NCBI GenBank assembly: GCA_036272195.1
Contig: DATAZE010000049.1
Span: 186,001 to 250,000, forward strand
Direction of reading: 5' to 3'
Origin: DASXHY01 sp036272195
Lineage (GTDB): Bacteria; Verrucomicrobiota; Verrucomicrobiia; Limisphaerales; DASXHY01
Length of the DNA stretch: 64,000 nucleotides
Both the position numbers and the translations under genes were made by a program. Numbering within the stretch: position 1 is the stretch's first letter; each line of letters opens with the position of its first letter. Below the pieces are notes generated by a model that was not told the origin of the DNA, ran no database searches, and was given only the letters and a program-made list of their open reading frames with translations. This document shows positions 53,138 through 60,413 of this stretch, piece after piece.

Positions 53138-53503
53138 ATGGATTCAAAAAAACTGGCTTTGCTCTGCCGCGAATTGGCGGACAACAAAAAAGCGGAAGAC
53201 ATCGCGATTCTCGACGTGCGCGACCTGTCAACCGTGACGGACTATTTTGTCATCGCTTCCGGCACGAGCGAACCGCATCTGCGAGCAATCGTGGATGAAA
53301 TCACGGACACGCTACGCAAAGATTACGATTTGCGTCCGCGCGCGGTGGATGGAACGCTGCACACGGCGTGGATAGTGCTGGATTTCTTCGACGTTATCGT
53401 TCACGTCATGAAGCGAGACGTTCGCGAGCGGTACGATTTGGAAACATTGTGGGGCGATGCGCCACAAGTGAAGCCAAAGAAGTCCGCGCGAAAAGCCGGT
53501 TGA
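53138..53503 (+). CDS. rsfS: ribosomal silencing factor RsfS
   Basis: The 121-residue protein is RsfS (YbeB/Iojap), which binds L14 on the 50S subunit and blocks subunit joining in starvation. Diagnostic segments: DLSTVTDYFVIASGTSEPHL and DFFDVIVHVM. The C-terminal basic tail (KPKKSARKAG) extends slightly beyond E. coli length. Confidence 0.95.
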   Translation: MDSKKLALLCRELADNKKAEDIAILDVRDLSTVTDYFVIASGTSEPHLRAIVDEITDTLRKDYDLRPRAVDGTLHTAWIVLDFFDVIVHVMKRDVRERYDLETLWGDAPQVKPKKSARKAG

Positions 53504-53559
53504 ACCAAGAGTAGGGCTTTGCGCGCACCGAGCGCGCCGTGGCGAAAGGGAATCCGCCG

Positions 53560-53877
53560 CTATTGACCCTGTTCCTGCTCGCTGGTCTTAACGGGGGTTT
53601 CCGCCGCCGTTTTTACCATGTCATCAAGCAGCTTCTTGAAATCTTCCAAGCCGGGGGCCGGAATGATGATCGTATCGCGTCGTCCGCCGACATCTTCAGT
53701 GATGCGAAGGAAGCGACCGCGAACGTTTTCTTTCAAGGTGAACACAAAAGTTTTGCGTTCAATTTGGACTTTTTCCGTCTTGAGAGTGTCCTCATTGACG
53801 GGAGGTCTTGGCTGCCCGAAGGAACGTGGGTTGTGGTGATGGTGCCCGTAAGGTGATGGTCGGTCGTTTGAGATCAT
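53560..53877 (-). CDS. PUR-alpha-type nucleic-acid-binding protein (DUF3276)
   Basis: The 105-residue protein contains one PUR repeat (KTEKVQIERKTFVFTLKENV, then RGRFLRITEDVGGRRDTIII) preceded by a His/Pro-rich N-terminus. Bacterial single-PUR proteins bind ssDNA or RNA as dimers. The function here is unknown; convergence with rsfS is 56 bp away. Confidence 0.85.
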   Translation of the reverse strand: MISNDRPSPYGHHHHNPRSFGQPRPPVNEDTLKTEKVQIERKTFVFTLKENVRGRFLRITEDVGGRRDTIIIPAPGLEDFKKLLDDMVKTAAETPVKTSEQEQGQ

Positions 53878-53941
53878 ACTTTTTCCCGCTGAACGACAAA
53901 ACGCTCAGTTACTCATAATTCTTAATGATAACAGGGATTTG

Positions 53942-54475
53942 TCAACTTCGGAATTGTACGGGGCGCACAAACCGTAGTGTATCCGAGGGGCTTCCGACGC
54001 GCCAAACGTAAAGGATCAATCCGCCGATGACTAAAACATTTGCCAACCGGCTCGTGATGTGGAGGAGGCGGAAAGATTTTGCGGCGGATTCGCGCACTGC
54101 CGGTTCGGCGGCGGTGTAATGTTTTTGGTTGGACCGCGTCAGGGAGGGTTGAAGGGTGTTGCCGCAAACCAGCGTCAACAGAAACAACCCGGCCACCAGT
54201 GCGAACGAAAATTTTCTCGTCGGACGGCCCATATACATCCATTCCGTCAGTAAATGCAGCAACGCCACGACCCCGCAGGCGAGGGCGACGTGGTAATAAC
54301 GGCTCATGACGACGCTGGCGACGGCGCCAGGAAAATAAGAGTCGCCAGCAATCCCCAACGCAGCATGCATGTCCGAAGAAAAGCAGGCTGGCTCCGCTCC
54401 GAAGGTGAAGAAAATCGCAGTTCCCAGCCACACAGCGGCGTTCATGACTCCAATGAATCGCAAGAAGCCTATCAC
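53942..54475 (-). CDS. DUF4149-like membrane protein
   Basis: The 177-residue protein has four hydrophobic segments; the first (FLRFIGVMNAAVWLGTAIFF) resembles the DUF4149/TMEM205 family. A GTG at 54475 is used as start; ATG 54445 would cut the first helix. Unknown function. Confidence 0.75.
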   Translation of the reverse strand: MIGFLRFIGVMNAAVWLGTAIFFTFGAEPACFSSDMHAALGIAGDSYFPGAVASVVMSRYYHVALACGVVALLHLLTEWMYMGRPTRKFSFALVAGLFLLTLVCGNTLQPSLTRSNQKHYTAAEPAVRESAAKSFRLLHITSRLANVLVIGGLILYVWRVGSPSDTLRFVRPVQFRS

Positions 54476-54520
54476 GCCGCTAAATTAGGAAATTTGCGCA
54501 AGGCTGCCAAGCTCCGAAAA

Positions 54521-54578
54521 TGTGTTGCGTGATTATTGCAGCACGCGTTGTGACTAATTCACGCAATACGCACCACAA
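54521..54578. repeat. dispersed inverted repeat copy downstream of phoH-like gene
   Basis: GTTGCGTGATT (54524-54534) pairs imperfectly with AATTCACGCAATAC (54556-54569). CGTGATTATTGCAG is shared exactly with 48614-48627. It lies just past the PIN-PhoH stop codon. Confidence 0.75.
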
Positions 54579-54579
54579 C

Positions 54580-55902
54580 TCAGAGAATATTCGCCGCGAG
54601 CTCCGCGAGTTCGGACCGCTCGCCCTTCTGCAACTCGATATGCGCGGAGATAGCCTCGGTGCGGAAACGGCTCACGATGTAATTGAAACCGTTCGACGAT
54701 GAATCCACATAGGGATTATCGATCTGATAGGGGTCGCCGGTGAAAATGATTTTCGTGCCGTGACCGACACGCGTGATGATCGTCTTGGCTTCGAGCGGCG
54801 TGAGGTTTTGCGCCTCGTCGATGATCATGAACTGGTTCGCGATGCTGCGTCCGCGAATGTAACTCAGCGCCTCCACAACAATGCTGCCGGAACGCATCAA
54901 GTCGCCGCTGCGGCGATGTTCCTGGCCCATGTTCAAGTCGCTCAACATTTCGAGAGCGTCATGAATCGGCTGCATCCAGGGCGCGAGTTTTTCCTCGAGT
55001 GAGCCGGGCAGAAAACCAAGCTCCTTGCCCATCGTAATGGTCGGCCGCGCGACCACCAGGCGACGGAATTCGCGGTCGTGCACAGTGCGCTTCAGGCCGG
55101 CAGCCATGGCGAGCAGCGTTTTTCCAGTGCCGGCTTTGCCCATGAGCGTGACGAGTTTAATGCGGTCATCCAGGAGCGCGTCCAAGGCAAAATGTTGTTC
55201 GCGATTCCGTGGCTTGATTCCCCAGACGCCTTCGCGGCAATCAATGATCGGCACGAGCTTTTTGCCGGACGCGTCCACTTTGGCGAGCGCGGATTTTTTG
55301 GGATTGGTTTCGTCAATGAGCGCGCAGTATTCGTTCGGAAAATATTTTTTGCCGCCGGTGATGTCGAGTTCGCCGTTAGCACGGAAGGAAGCGATATCAG
55401 CCGACGGCAGCGTTAGTTCCAGCATGCCGGTGTACAGGTCCGTGATGAACACCCGGTCGGTTTCGTAATCCTCGGCCTGCAAGCCGAGCGCGTCGGCCTT
55501 GATGCGGAGGTTGATGTCCTTGCTGACGAGGATAGTGTCGTTGCGCGGCTGGGCTTTTTGGATGCCGGCGGCCATCGTGAGTATGCGGTTGTCCACAGTG
55601 TGCGGATTGAACACGCCACCGTCGCCATTCACGCCGTTCGCATGGCCATTTTTTTGGAAAACGATTTTGAGCTTTCCGCCGGTCGGCAATTTCACACCGT
55701 CGCTCAGCCGCCCCGAACCGCGAAAGGAATCGAGCATCCGCGAAACCGCGCGGGCGTTCTGCCCCAGCTCGGTGGATTCGCGTTTGAAGCGATCTATTTC
55801 CTCGATGACTTCGATGGGTATCAGTACCGAGTTATCCTCGAAACTGAGCAATGAGTTGGGGTCATGGAGAAGAACGTTGGTGTCGAGAATGTAGTTTTTC
55901 AC
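54580..55902 (-). CDS. PIN-PhoH family protein (PhoH2/YlaK-like)
   Basis: The 440-residue protein joins an N-terminal PIN ribonuclease domain (D7 in KNYILDTNVLLHD) with a C-terminal PhoH ATPase/helicase domain (P-loop GKAGTGKT at 255-262; IDEAQNLTP as Walker B). PhoH2 proteins are RNA-unwinding ribonucleases. GTG at 55902 is preferred over TTG at 55908 as it gives the family N-terminus. The gene overlaps the end of the GST-like gene by 41 bp. Confidence 0.92.
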   Translation of the reverse strand: MKNYILDTNVLLHDPNSLLSFEDNSVLIPIEVIEEIDRFKRESTELGQNARAVSRMLDSFRGSGRLSDGVKLPTGGKLKIVFQKNGHANGVNGDGGVFNPHTVDNRILTMAAGIQKAQPRNDTILVSKDINLRIKADALGLQAEDYETDRVFITDLYTGMLELTLPSADIASFRANGELDITGGKKYFPNEYCALIDETNPKKSALAKVDASGKKLVPIIDCREGVWGIKPRNREQHFALDALLDDRIKLVTLMGKAGTGKTLLAMAAGLKRTVHDREFRRLVVARPTITMGKELGFLPGSLEEKLAPWMQPIHDALEMLSDLNMGQEHRRSGDLMRSGSIVVEALSYIRGRSIANQFMIIDEAQNLTPLEAKTIITRVGHGTKIIFTGDPYQIDNPYVDSSSNGFNYIVSRFRTEAISAHIELQKGERSELAELAANIL

Positions 55903-56560
55903 GAGCAATTGGTTTCAAGGACGTCATCCGTGCGTGCCACTTCCGGACTTCCCTGTGGCGAGCGGGTATCTTGTAATGGCCGCTGAAGAGAAAGTTCTCC
56001 AGCATTCCGAAAAGGTCAAAGTCAACAAAGCGGGGGGTTTCCCCCAGCAAGAAGGAATGGTGCATGAGCATTTCCTCGAAGGGTAAAAGGCCGTCCTCGA
56101 GTTTTTGAAGCCAATCACGCCGGTGCGCGCGCCATTGCTCAATGCAGCCGCGGCCAAACTTGCGCTCCTTGAAGCGGAGATACTGCAATTGGTCCTTCGC
56201 CGGCACGTTTTCCTTGTAGTAAATATCGTTCAAACGGAAGGTCGCACCTTCGATATCATTTTCAATGAAGCGCCAAAGAATACTTTGGACGCCTTCCAGT
56301 GCGGCGGGAAACAGGCCGAGACCAAACTTGGAATCCAGGTATTTGCCGATGACCTGGGAATCCTCGCCGACTTCAAATACGTCGGTTTTGCCGTCCATGA
56401 GGACGGGCACGCCGTAATAACGTTGTTTGGTAAGTTTCCAGACAAGCGAACGATCTTGCGGGGGGACATTGACGATTTTGAACGGCGTTCCCGAGTATTC
56501 CAGAATGCGGCGTTGAACCACGCAAAATGGACTCCACGGAAACTGAACCAATTCAATCAT
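55862..56560 (-). CDS. glutathione S-transferase-like protein
   Basis: The 232-residue protein has a thioredoxin-like N-terminal half (MIELVQFPWSPFCVVQRRIL, with a SPFC active-site-like motif and VPVLMDGK cis-Pro loop) and an all-helical C-terminal half. It fits the GST superfamily, though the pocket residues differ from classical GSTs. ATG at 56560 is chosen for the fold start. It is coupled by overlap to the PhoH gene. Confidence 0.8.
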   Translation of the reverse strand: MIELVQFPWSPFCVVQRRILEYSGTPFKIVNVPPQDRSLVWKLTKQRYYGVPVLMDGKTDVFEVGEDSQVIGKYLDSKFGLGLFPAALEGVQSILWRFIENDIEGATFRLNDIYYKENVPAKDQLQYLRFKERKFGRGCIEQWRAHRRDWLQKLEDGLLPFEEMLMHHSFLLGETPRFVDFDLFGMLENFLFSGHYKIPARHREVRKWHARMTSLKPIAREKLHSRHQRSSP

Positions 56561-56670
56561 GTCATTTTTGTCTGAACGAATCCACTTTAGTACTGCTGTC
56601 CGTACGTGACAAGCGGAAATGGAGAAAATGACCGCACAAAAGACGCGCTTCACTCGATTGTAACAATGAA

Positions 56671-56784
56671 GGCGCAAAGAGGCGAAGGCGCAAGGTTGCC
56701 GGTCAGAAGAATCTGTTCATCCAACAGCGATTCCAAAATGCCGGGCAAACCATCCGAGGCCTTGCGTCTTCGCCTCTTTGCCCT
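56671..56784. repeat. long inverted repeat in 372-bp intergenic gap
   Basis: The gap 56561-56932 between the GST-like and DUF4870 genes has no gene. Arms 56671-56694 and 56761-56784 are reverse complements at 20 of 24 positions (core CAAAGAGGCGAAG). A related fragment, CTCTTTGCGCCCGCGC, occurs near 57465. The DUF4870 promoter must lie after ~56800. Confidence 0.75.
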
Positions 56785-56932
56785 TTTGCGTTGAATTCGA
56801 TATTTTAATAATTGGCGAATTGTTCGCTTGACGCGGCTTATCAAAAACGTACGATTTTGGCTACCAGCACCCAATCACCCGTAAGGCTGCTGGCATCTGT
56901 GCGATCAACCTAATCAAGAAAGAGAGCACTCT

Positions 56933-57292
56933 ATGGATCAAACCACGCCTCCTCCCGTCTCCACCACCGCTTCGGCCGCGCCGCCGATAGCATCCACAAG
57001 TGAAGATAAAACTGTTGCCATTCTGAGTTACCTGACTTTGCTTGGCTTCATCGTCGCGATTGTGATGAACAGCAGCAAAAAGACCCAGTTGGGCGCGTTT
57101 CATTTGCGCCAGATGCTCGGCCTTTTTCTCACCGGAATCCTGATGATCATTCCACTGCTGAATATCCTGATATTCATTTGCCTGTTTGTCCTGTGGATCA
57201 TGGGACTCCTGTCCGCCATCAAAGGCGAGATGAAACCCGTGCCGATTCTTGGGCCGATGTACCAGAAGTGGTTCGGCACCGCGTTTAATTAA
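56933..57292 (+). CDS. DUF4870-like small membrane protein
   Basis: The 119-residue protein has a Pro/Ser/Ala-rich N-terminus (~25 residues), then three membrane helices with VAILSYLTLLGFIVAIVM and FHLRQMLGLF, typical of the DUF4870 group (Tic20-like fold). Function unknown. Confidence 0.8.
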   Translation: MDQTTPPPVSTTASAAPPIASTSEDKTVAILSYLTLLGFIVAIVMNSSKKTQLGAFHLRQMLGLFLTGILMIIPLLNILIFICLFVLWIMGLLSAIKGEMKPVPILGPMYQKWFGTAFN

Positions 57293-57387
57293 GCTAAGTT
57301 CAGCCATGGCGGAGACCGTGTGCCACGCTGTCCGCGCCGCGTTCAGCGGCGCAACGTTGGCTAATTAACACGCGCCACGCCTCCTTT

Positions 57388-57414
57388 GTCCCGCCCGCTG
57401 AACGCGGGCGGGAC
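57388..57414. repeat. intergenic GC-rich hairpin
   Basis: GTCCCGCCCGC (57388-57398) and GCGGGCGGGAC (57404-57414) form an 11-bp perfect stem in the 211-bp gap before uvrC. A second imperfect hairpin (GCGCCGCGTTCAGCGGCGC) lies near 57339. Confidence 0.75.
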
Positions 57415-57503
57415 GCCGCAGCGCGGCATCCCTACCGCGATGAGACGTTCAATCGCGGAAAATTCTCTTTGCGCCCGCGCGTCTTTGCGTTGAAATTCCT
57501 CCC

Positions 57504-59291
57504 GTGCCAGTGTCGGAAACAATTCGCAAAAAAGTCAGCTCCCTGCCGCATAAACCGGGCATATACCTGATGAAAGACCGTTTTGGAACGGTCATTTACG
57601 TCGGCAAGGCCCGCGATCTGCGCAAGCGCGTGAGCCATTATTTCCAGCCCTCGCGGCGGCTGGGATGGGACTTGAAGTTCCGCGCGCTCGTGGAGGGAAT
57701 TCACGATTTCGATTACCACATCGTGCGCAGCGAACCGGAAGCGCTATTGCTCGAAAGCAAACTCATCAAGGAATTTCACCCTCGCTACAACGTCAGTTTT
57801 CGCGACGACAAACGGTACCTGATGCTCAAGGTGAACCTGAACGATCCCATCCCGCGCTTCACGCTCACTCGGCTCAAGCAGGACGATGGCGCGAAATATT
57901 TCGGCCCGTTCCCCAACTCGGGCGCGCTCCGCGGCACGCTGGCGTTGGTGCGCCGCCAATACCATCTGCGCGGCTGCCGCCCGCTCACGCCGACCGAGCG
58001 TGATTATCGTCACTGCCTTTACGCGCACTTGAAATACTGCACCGCACCGTGCATCGCGAACGTCACGCGCGACCAATATCTCGAACAGGTCAATGCCGCC
58101 TGCGATTTTCTGGCCGGACAATGCGAGGAGATGCAGGACTCGCTTGAGTCGGAAATGAAAAAAGCCGCGGCAAACCAGGAATACGAGCGCGCCGCCGAAT
58201 TGCGCGACATGCTCGCCGACCTGAAACGCACGACGCGCAAGACGGAAAAATTCGAGCGCATCCCCTACAGCCTGCCGCTCGCCATTGACCCGGCGCGTGA
58301 CTTGGCGGAACTGGCTGAAGCGCTGGGTTTGCCCGCGCCACCGCAGCGGATCGAGGGGTTTGATATCTCCAACATCAGTGGAACCTTCGCAGTGGCCTCG
58401 ATGGTGCGTTTCAAAAACGGCCGCCCCGACCGCGCGAACTATCGGCGGTTCAAAATCAAAACGGTGGTTGGCCAGGATGATTTCGCCAGCATGGCGGAAG
58501 TGGTGCAGCGTCGATATACACGGTTGTTGAAAGAGTCCACGGTTCGCAATTCAAAGCCCACGGAAGACGGCGGGGAAGCGATCCCGCAGGCGTTGCAGGA
58601 ATTGGTCGATGATGTCAGCGCGGCCGCAAAGCGTCGGGGCCGCGTGAATTCCGAAACCGATGCCTCTGCCATGGACGTGCGCGCAGGCCGCGCGCCGGGG
58701 GCTGAAAGCACGAATAATGCTGCGCCAGAGATTGAGCCCGATTTTGAAACTGACGCAGAAACAACTTCTCCCCCTCCACCACAAAGTGGGGAAGATGGCC
58801 AGGGTGGGGTGGCGCTCAAGGCGGGGGGCAAATCCAACCTGCCCGACCTAATTCTCATCGACGGTGGCAAGGGCCAACTGGGCATGGCGGTGGCGGAATT
58901 AAAAAAACTCGGTCTTGAAAATATTCCTGTCATTGGCCTGGCCAAGGAGTTCGAGGAAATTTATCAGCCCGGAAAAAGCGCGCCGCTCCGGCTCTCGCAC
59001 GAATCCGGCGCACTGAAACTTCTGCAACGCGTCCGCGATGAATCGCATCGCTTCGCAAACACCTATAACGCGCAACTGCGTCTGAAACGCATTTCGGAAA
59101 GCATTCTCGACGAATTCCCCAACATCGGCGAGCGGCGCAAAGCGGCGTTGCTCAAAAAATTCGGCTCGGTGCAACGGATGCGGCTGGCAACCGTAGAGCA
59201 GATTTCGGAAGTGCCGGGGTTTGGAGGAAAGGCGGCGGGAGAGTTGAAGGCATTTTTAGAAGCGCGATCGGTCGCACAACCTGCCCAATGA
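57504..59291 (+). CDS. uvrC: UvrABC system protein C with internal insertion
   Basis: The 595-residue protein is the nucleotide-excision-repair nuclease subunit UvrC. It has the GIY-YIG domain (KPGIYLMKDRFGTVIYVGKA), the UVR segment (NQEYERAAELRDML), the RNase H-like C-terminal nuclease (GFDISNISG, LILIDGGKGQL) and a C-terminal helix-hairpin-helix. Between RRYTRLLKE (~343) and LPDLILIDGG (~446) lie about 100 low-complexity residues absent from E. coli UvrC; part is encoded by a palindromic repeat. Start is GTG. Confidence 0.95.
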   Translation: MPVSETIRKKVSSLPHKPGIYLMKDRFGTVIYVGKARDLRKRVSHYFQPSRRLGWDLKFRALVEGIHDFDYHIVRSEPEALLLESKLIKEFHPRYNVSFRDDKRYLMLKVNLNDPIPRFTLTRLKQDDGAKYFGPFPNSGALRGTLALVRRQYHLRGCRPLTPTERDYRHCLYAHLKYCTAPCIANVTRDQYLEQVNAACDFLAGQCEEMQDSLESEMKKAAANQEYERAAELRDMLADLKRTTRKTEKFERIPYSLPLAIDPARDLAELAEALGLPAPPQRIEGFDISNISGTFAVASMVRFKNGRPDRANYRRFKIKTVVGQDDFASMAEVVQRRYTRLLKESTVRNSKPTEDGGEAIPQALQELVDDVSAAAKRRGRVNSETDASAMDVRAGRAPGAESTNNAAPEIEPDFETDAETTSPPPPQSGEDGQGGVALKAGGKSNLPDLILIDGGKGQLGMAVAELKKLGLENIPVIGLAKEFEEIYQPGKSAPLRLSHESGALKLLQRVRDESHRFANTYNAQLRLKRISESILDEFPNIGERRKAALLKKFGSVQRMRLATVEQISEVPGFGGKAAGELKAFLEARSVAQPAQ

Positions 59292-59295
59292 GGCC

Positions 59296-59378
59296 GTAGC
59301 AGCCGAGGTAACGAGGCTCCAATTTTCTATCCTACGGCCAAAAGTTCAATGGCGAGCCTCCTTACGTCAGCTGCCGCA
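59296..59378. repeat. degenerate copy of the 29331-29402 inverted repeat
   Basis: Arms 59296-59319 and 59355-59378 pair imperfectly. The left arm matches 29331-29354 at 21 of 24 positions. It fills the space between the convergent uvrC and C13-like genes. Confidence 0.85.
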
Positions 59379-59382
59379 AAGG

Positions 59383-60351
59383 CTATTTCGTTTCATAAAG
59401 TTTCGCCATCTCCGTGAGGATTTTTTCCAACTGATTGTAATAATCATCTTCCTTCATCTGGTTCTTGCGATCACGCAACGCACTCAACTGGGATTCCAAT
59501 TCATCACGTTGCGCGCGGAGCGCGGGTGAGAGTTCCTGTTCCGTGGCGCTGCGCACGAGAAACATTTGATGCGCGCGGACGCCGTCCACGGTCTTGCCAT
59601 CCGCGGCTTTCCGGACGGCGCGCACGCCTTTGAACCAATCCGCCGGCGTGCCAAGGCCATCGCCGTTGTCATCCAGCAACGCGTGCTCCGTCGCCATCCG
59701 GCCGGCTTCCTTATAAAAATCATCCACTTGGCGCGATGCCATCAGGAACGCCTCGAGCAACGACGTCTGCCCGTCCTTGTCCAAATCCGCCGCCGGATCC
59801 GCCACCGCCCGCGCAAAATAATTTCCAAAGCGCGTCGCGTTCGCTTCATAGCCACTCTTGGTCGCGGTGATAATCACGCGACCAGGCGCGGAAAGCGCAC
59901 TCAGGAACGGCCCGCTCGCCGATGCGCATTGAACCACCGCCAATGGCCGCTTACAGGGTTTCAACGCCGCCGCAAGCTCATCGGCGGCTATGTCCGGGCC
60001 GCGCAAATTGAATTTCGCCGCACGTCCGTCAAACGTGCCGTGGCCGATGAACACCAGCCACAGTTCATCCGCCGGGCGGGCAATTTCATTTGTTAAAACA
60101 GCCAGCAATTGACCACGGTCATTTTCGCCATTTGTGCTTTCGCCAATCACGGAAAGATTAAAGCCGCCGTTGGTCGCGGCCCGCTTCCACAAATCCGCCG
60201 AGGCGGAAAATTGTTCGCCGTATTCCGGCTCGCCCGCCGCGCCGACGACAAGCACGAGCGTGCGCTGATCGGCAGCGCGCACGGACAGAGATGCAAAAAG
60301 CGAAAAATTAAACAGGAGGAAACAGAGGAAACGGACATGAGACGAAAGCAC
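59383..60351 (-). CDS. secreted C13/caspase-like cysteine peptidase
   Basis: The 322-residue protein begins with a signal peptide and has a caspase-hemoglobinase fold dyad: H104 in FIGHGTFDG and C142 in VVQCASASG, as in legumain-type (C13) peptidases. A Ca-binding-like loop DLDKDGQTSLLEAF and a C-terminal coiled coil follow. The frame is open to 60513, but the upstream part overlaps the preceding gene, so a GTG at 60351 is preferred. It is the last gene of the VWA operon. Confidence 0.8.
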   Translation of the reverse strand: MLSSHVRFLCFLLFNFSLFASLSVRAADQRTLVLVVGAAGEPEYGEQFSASADLWKRAATNGGFNLSVIGESTNGENDRGQLLAVLTNEIARPADELWLVFIGHGTFDGRAAKFNLRGPDIAADELAAALKPCKRPLAVVQCASASGPFLSALSAPGRVIITATKSGYEANATRFGNYFARAVADPAADLDKDGQTSLLEAFLMASRQVDDFYKEAGRMATEHALLDDNGDGLGTPADWFKGVRAVRKAADGKTVDGVRAHQMFLVRSATEQELSPALRAQRDELESQLSALRDRKNQMKEDDYYNQLEKILTEMAKLYETK

Positions 60352-60413
60352 ACGACTAAATCGAGTCCGCGTCCTTTCAATCTCTGTTTCCTTCGTTTTC
60401 TCCTGTTGAAGGT

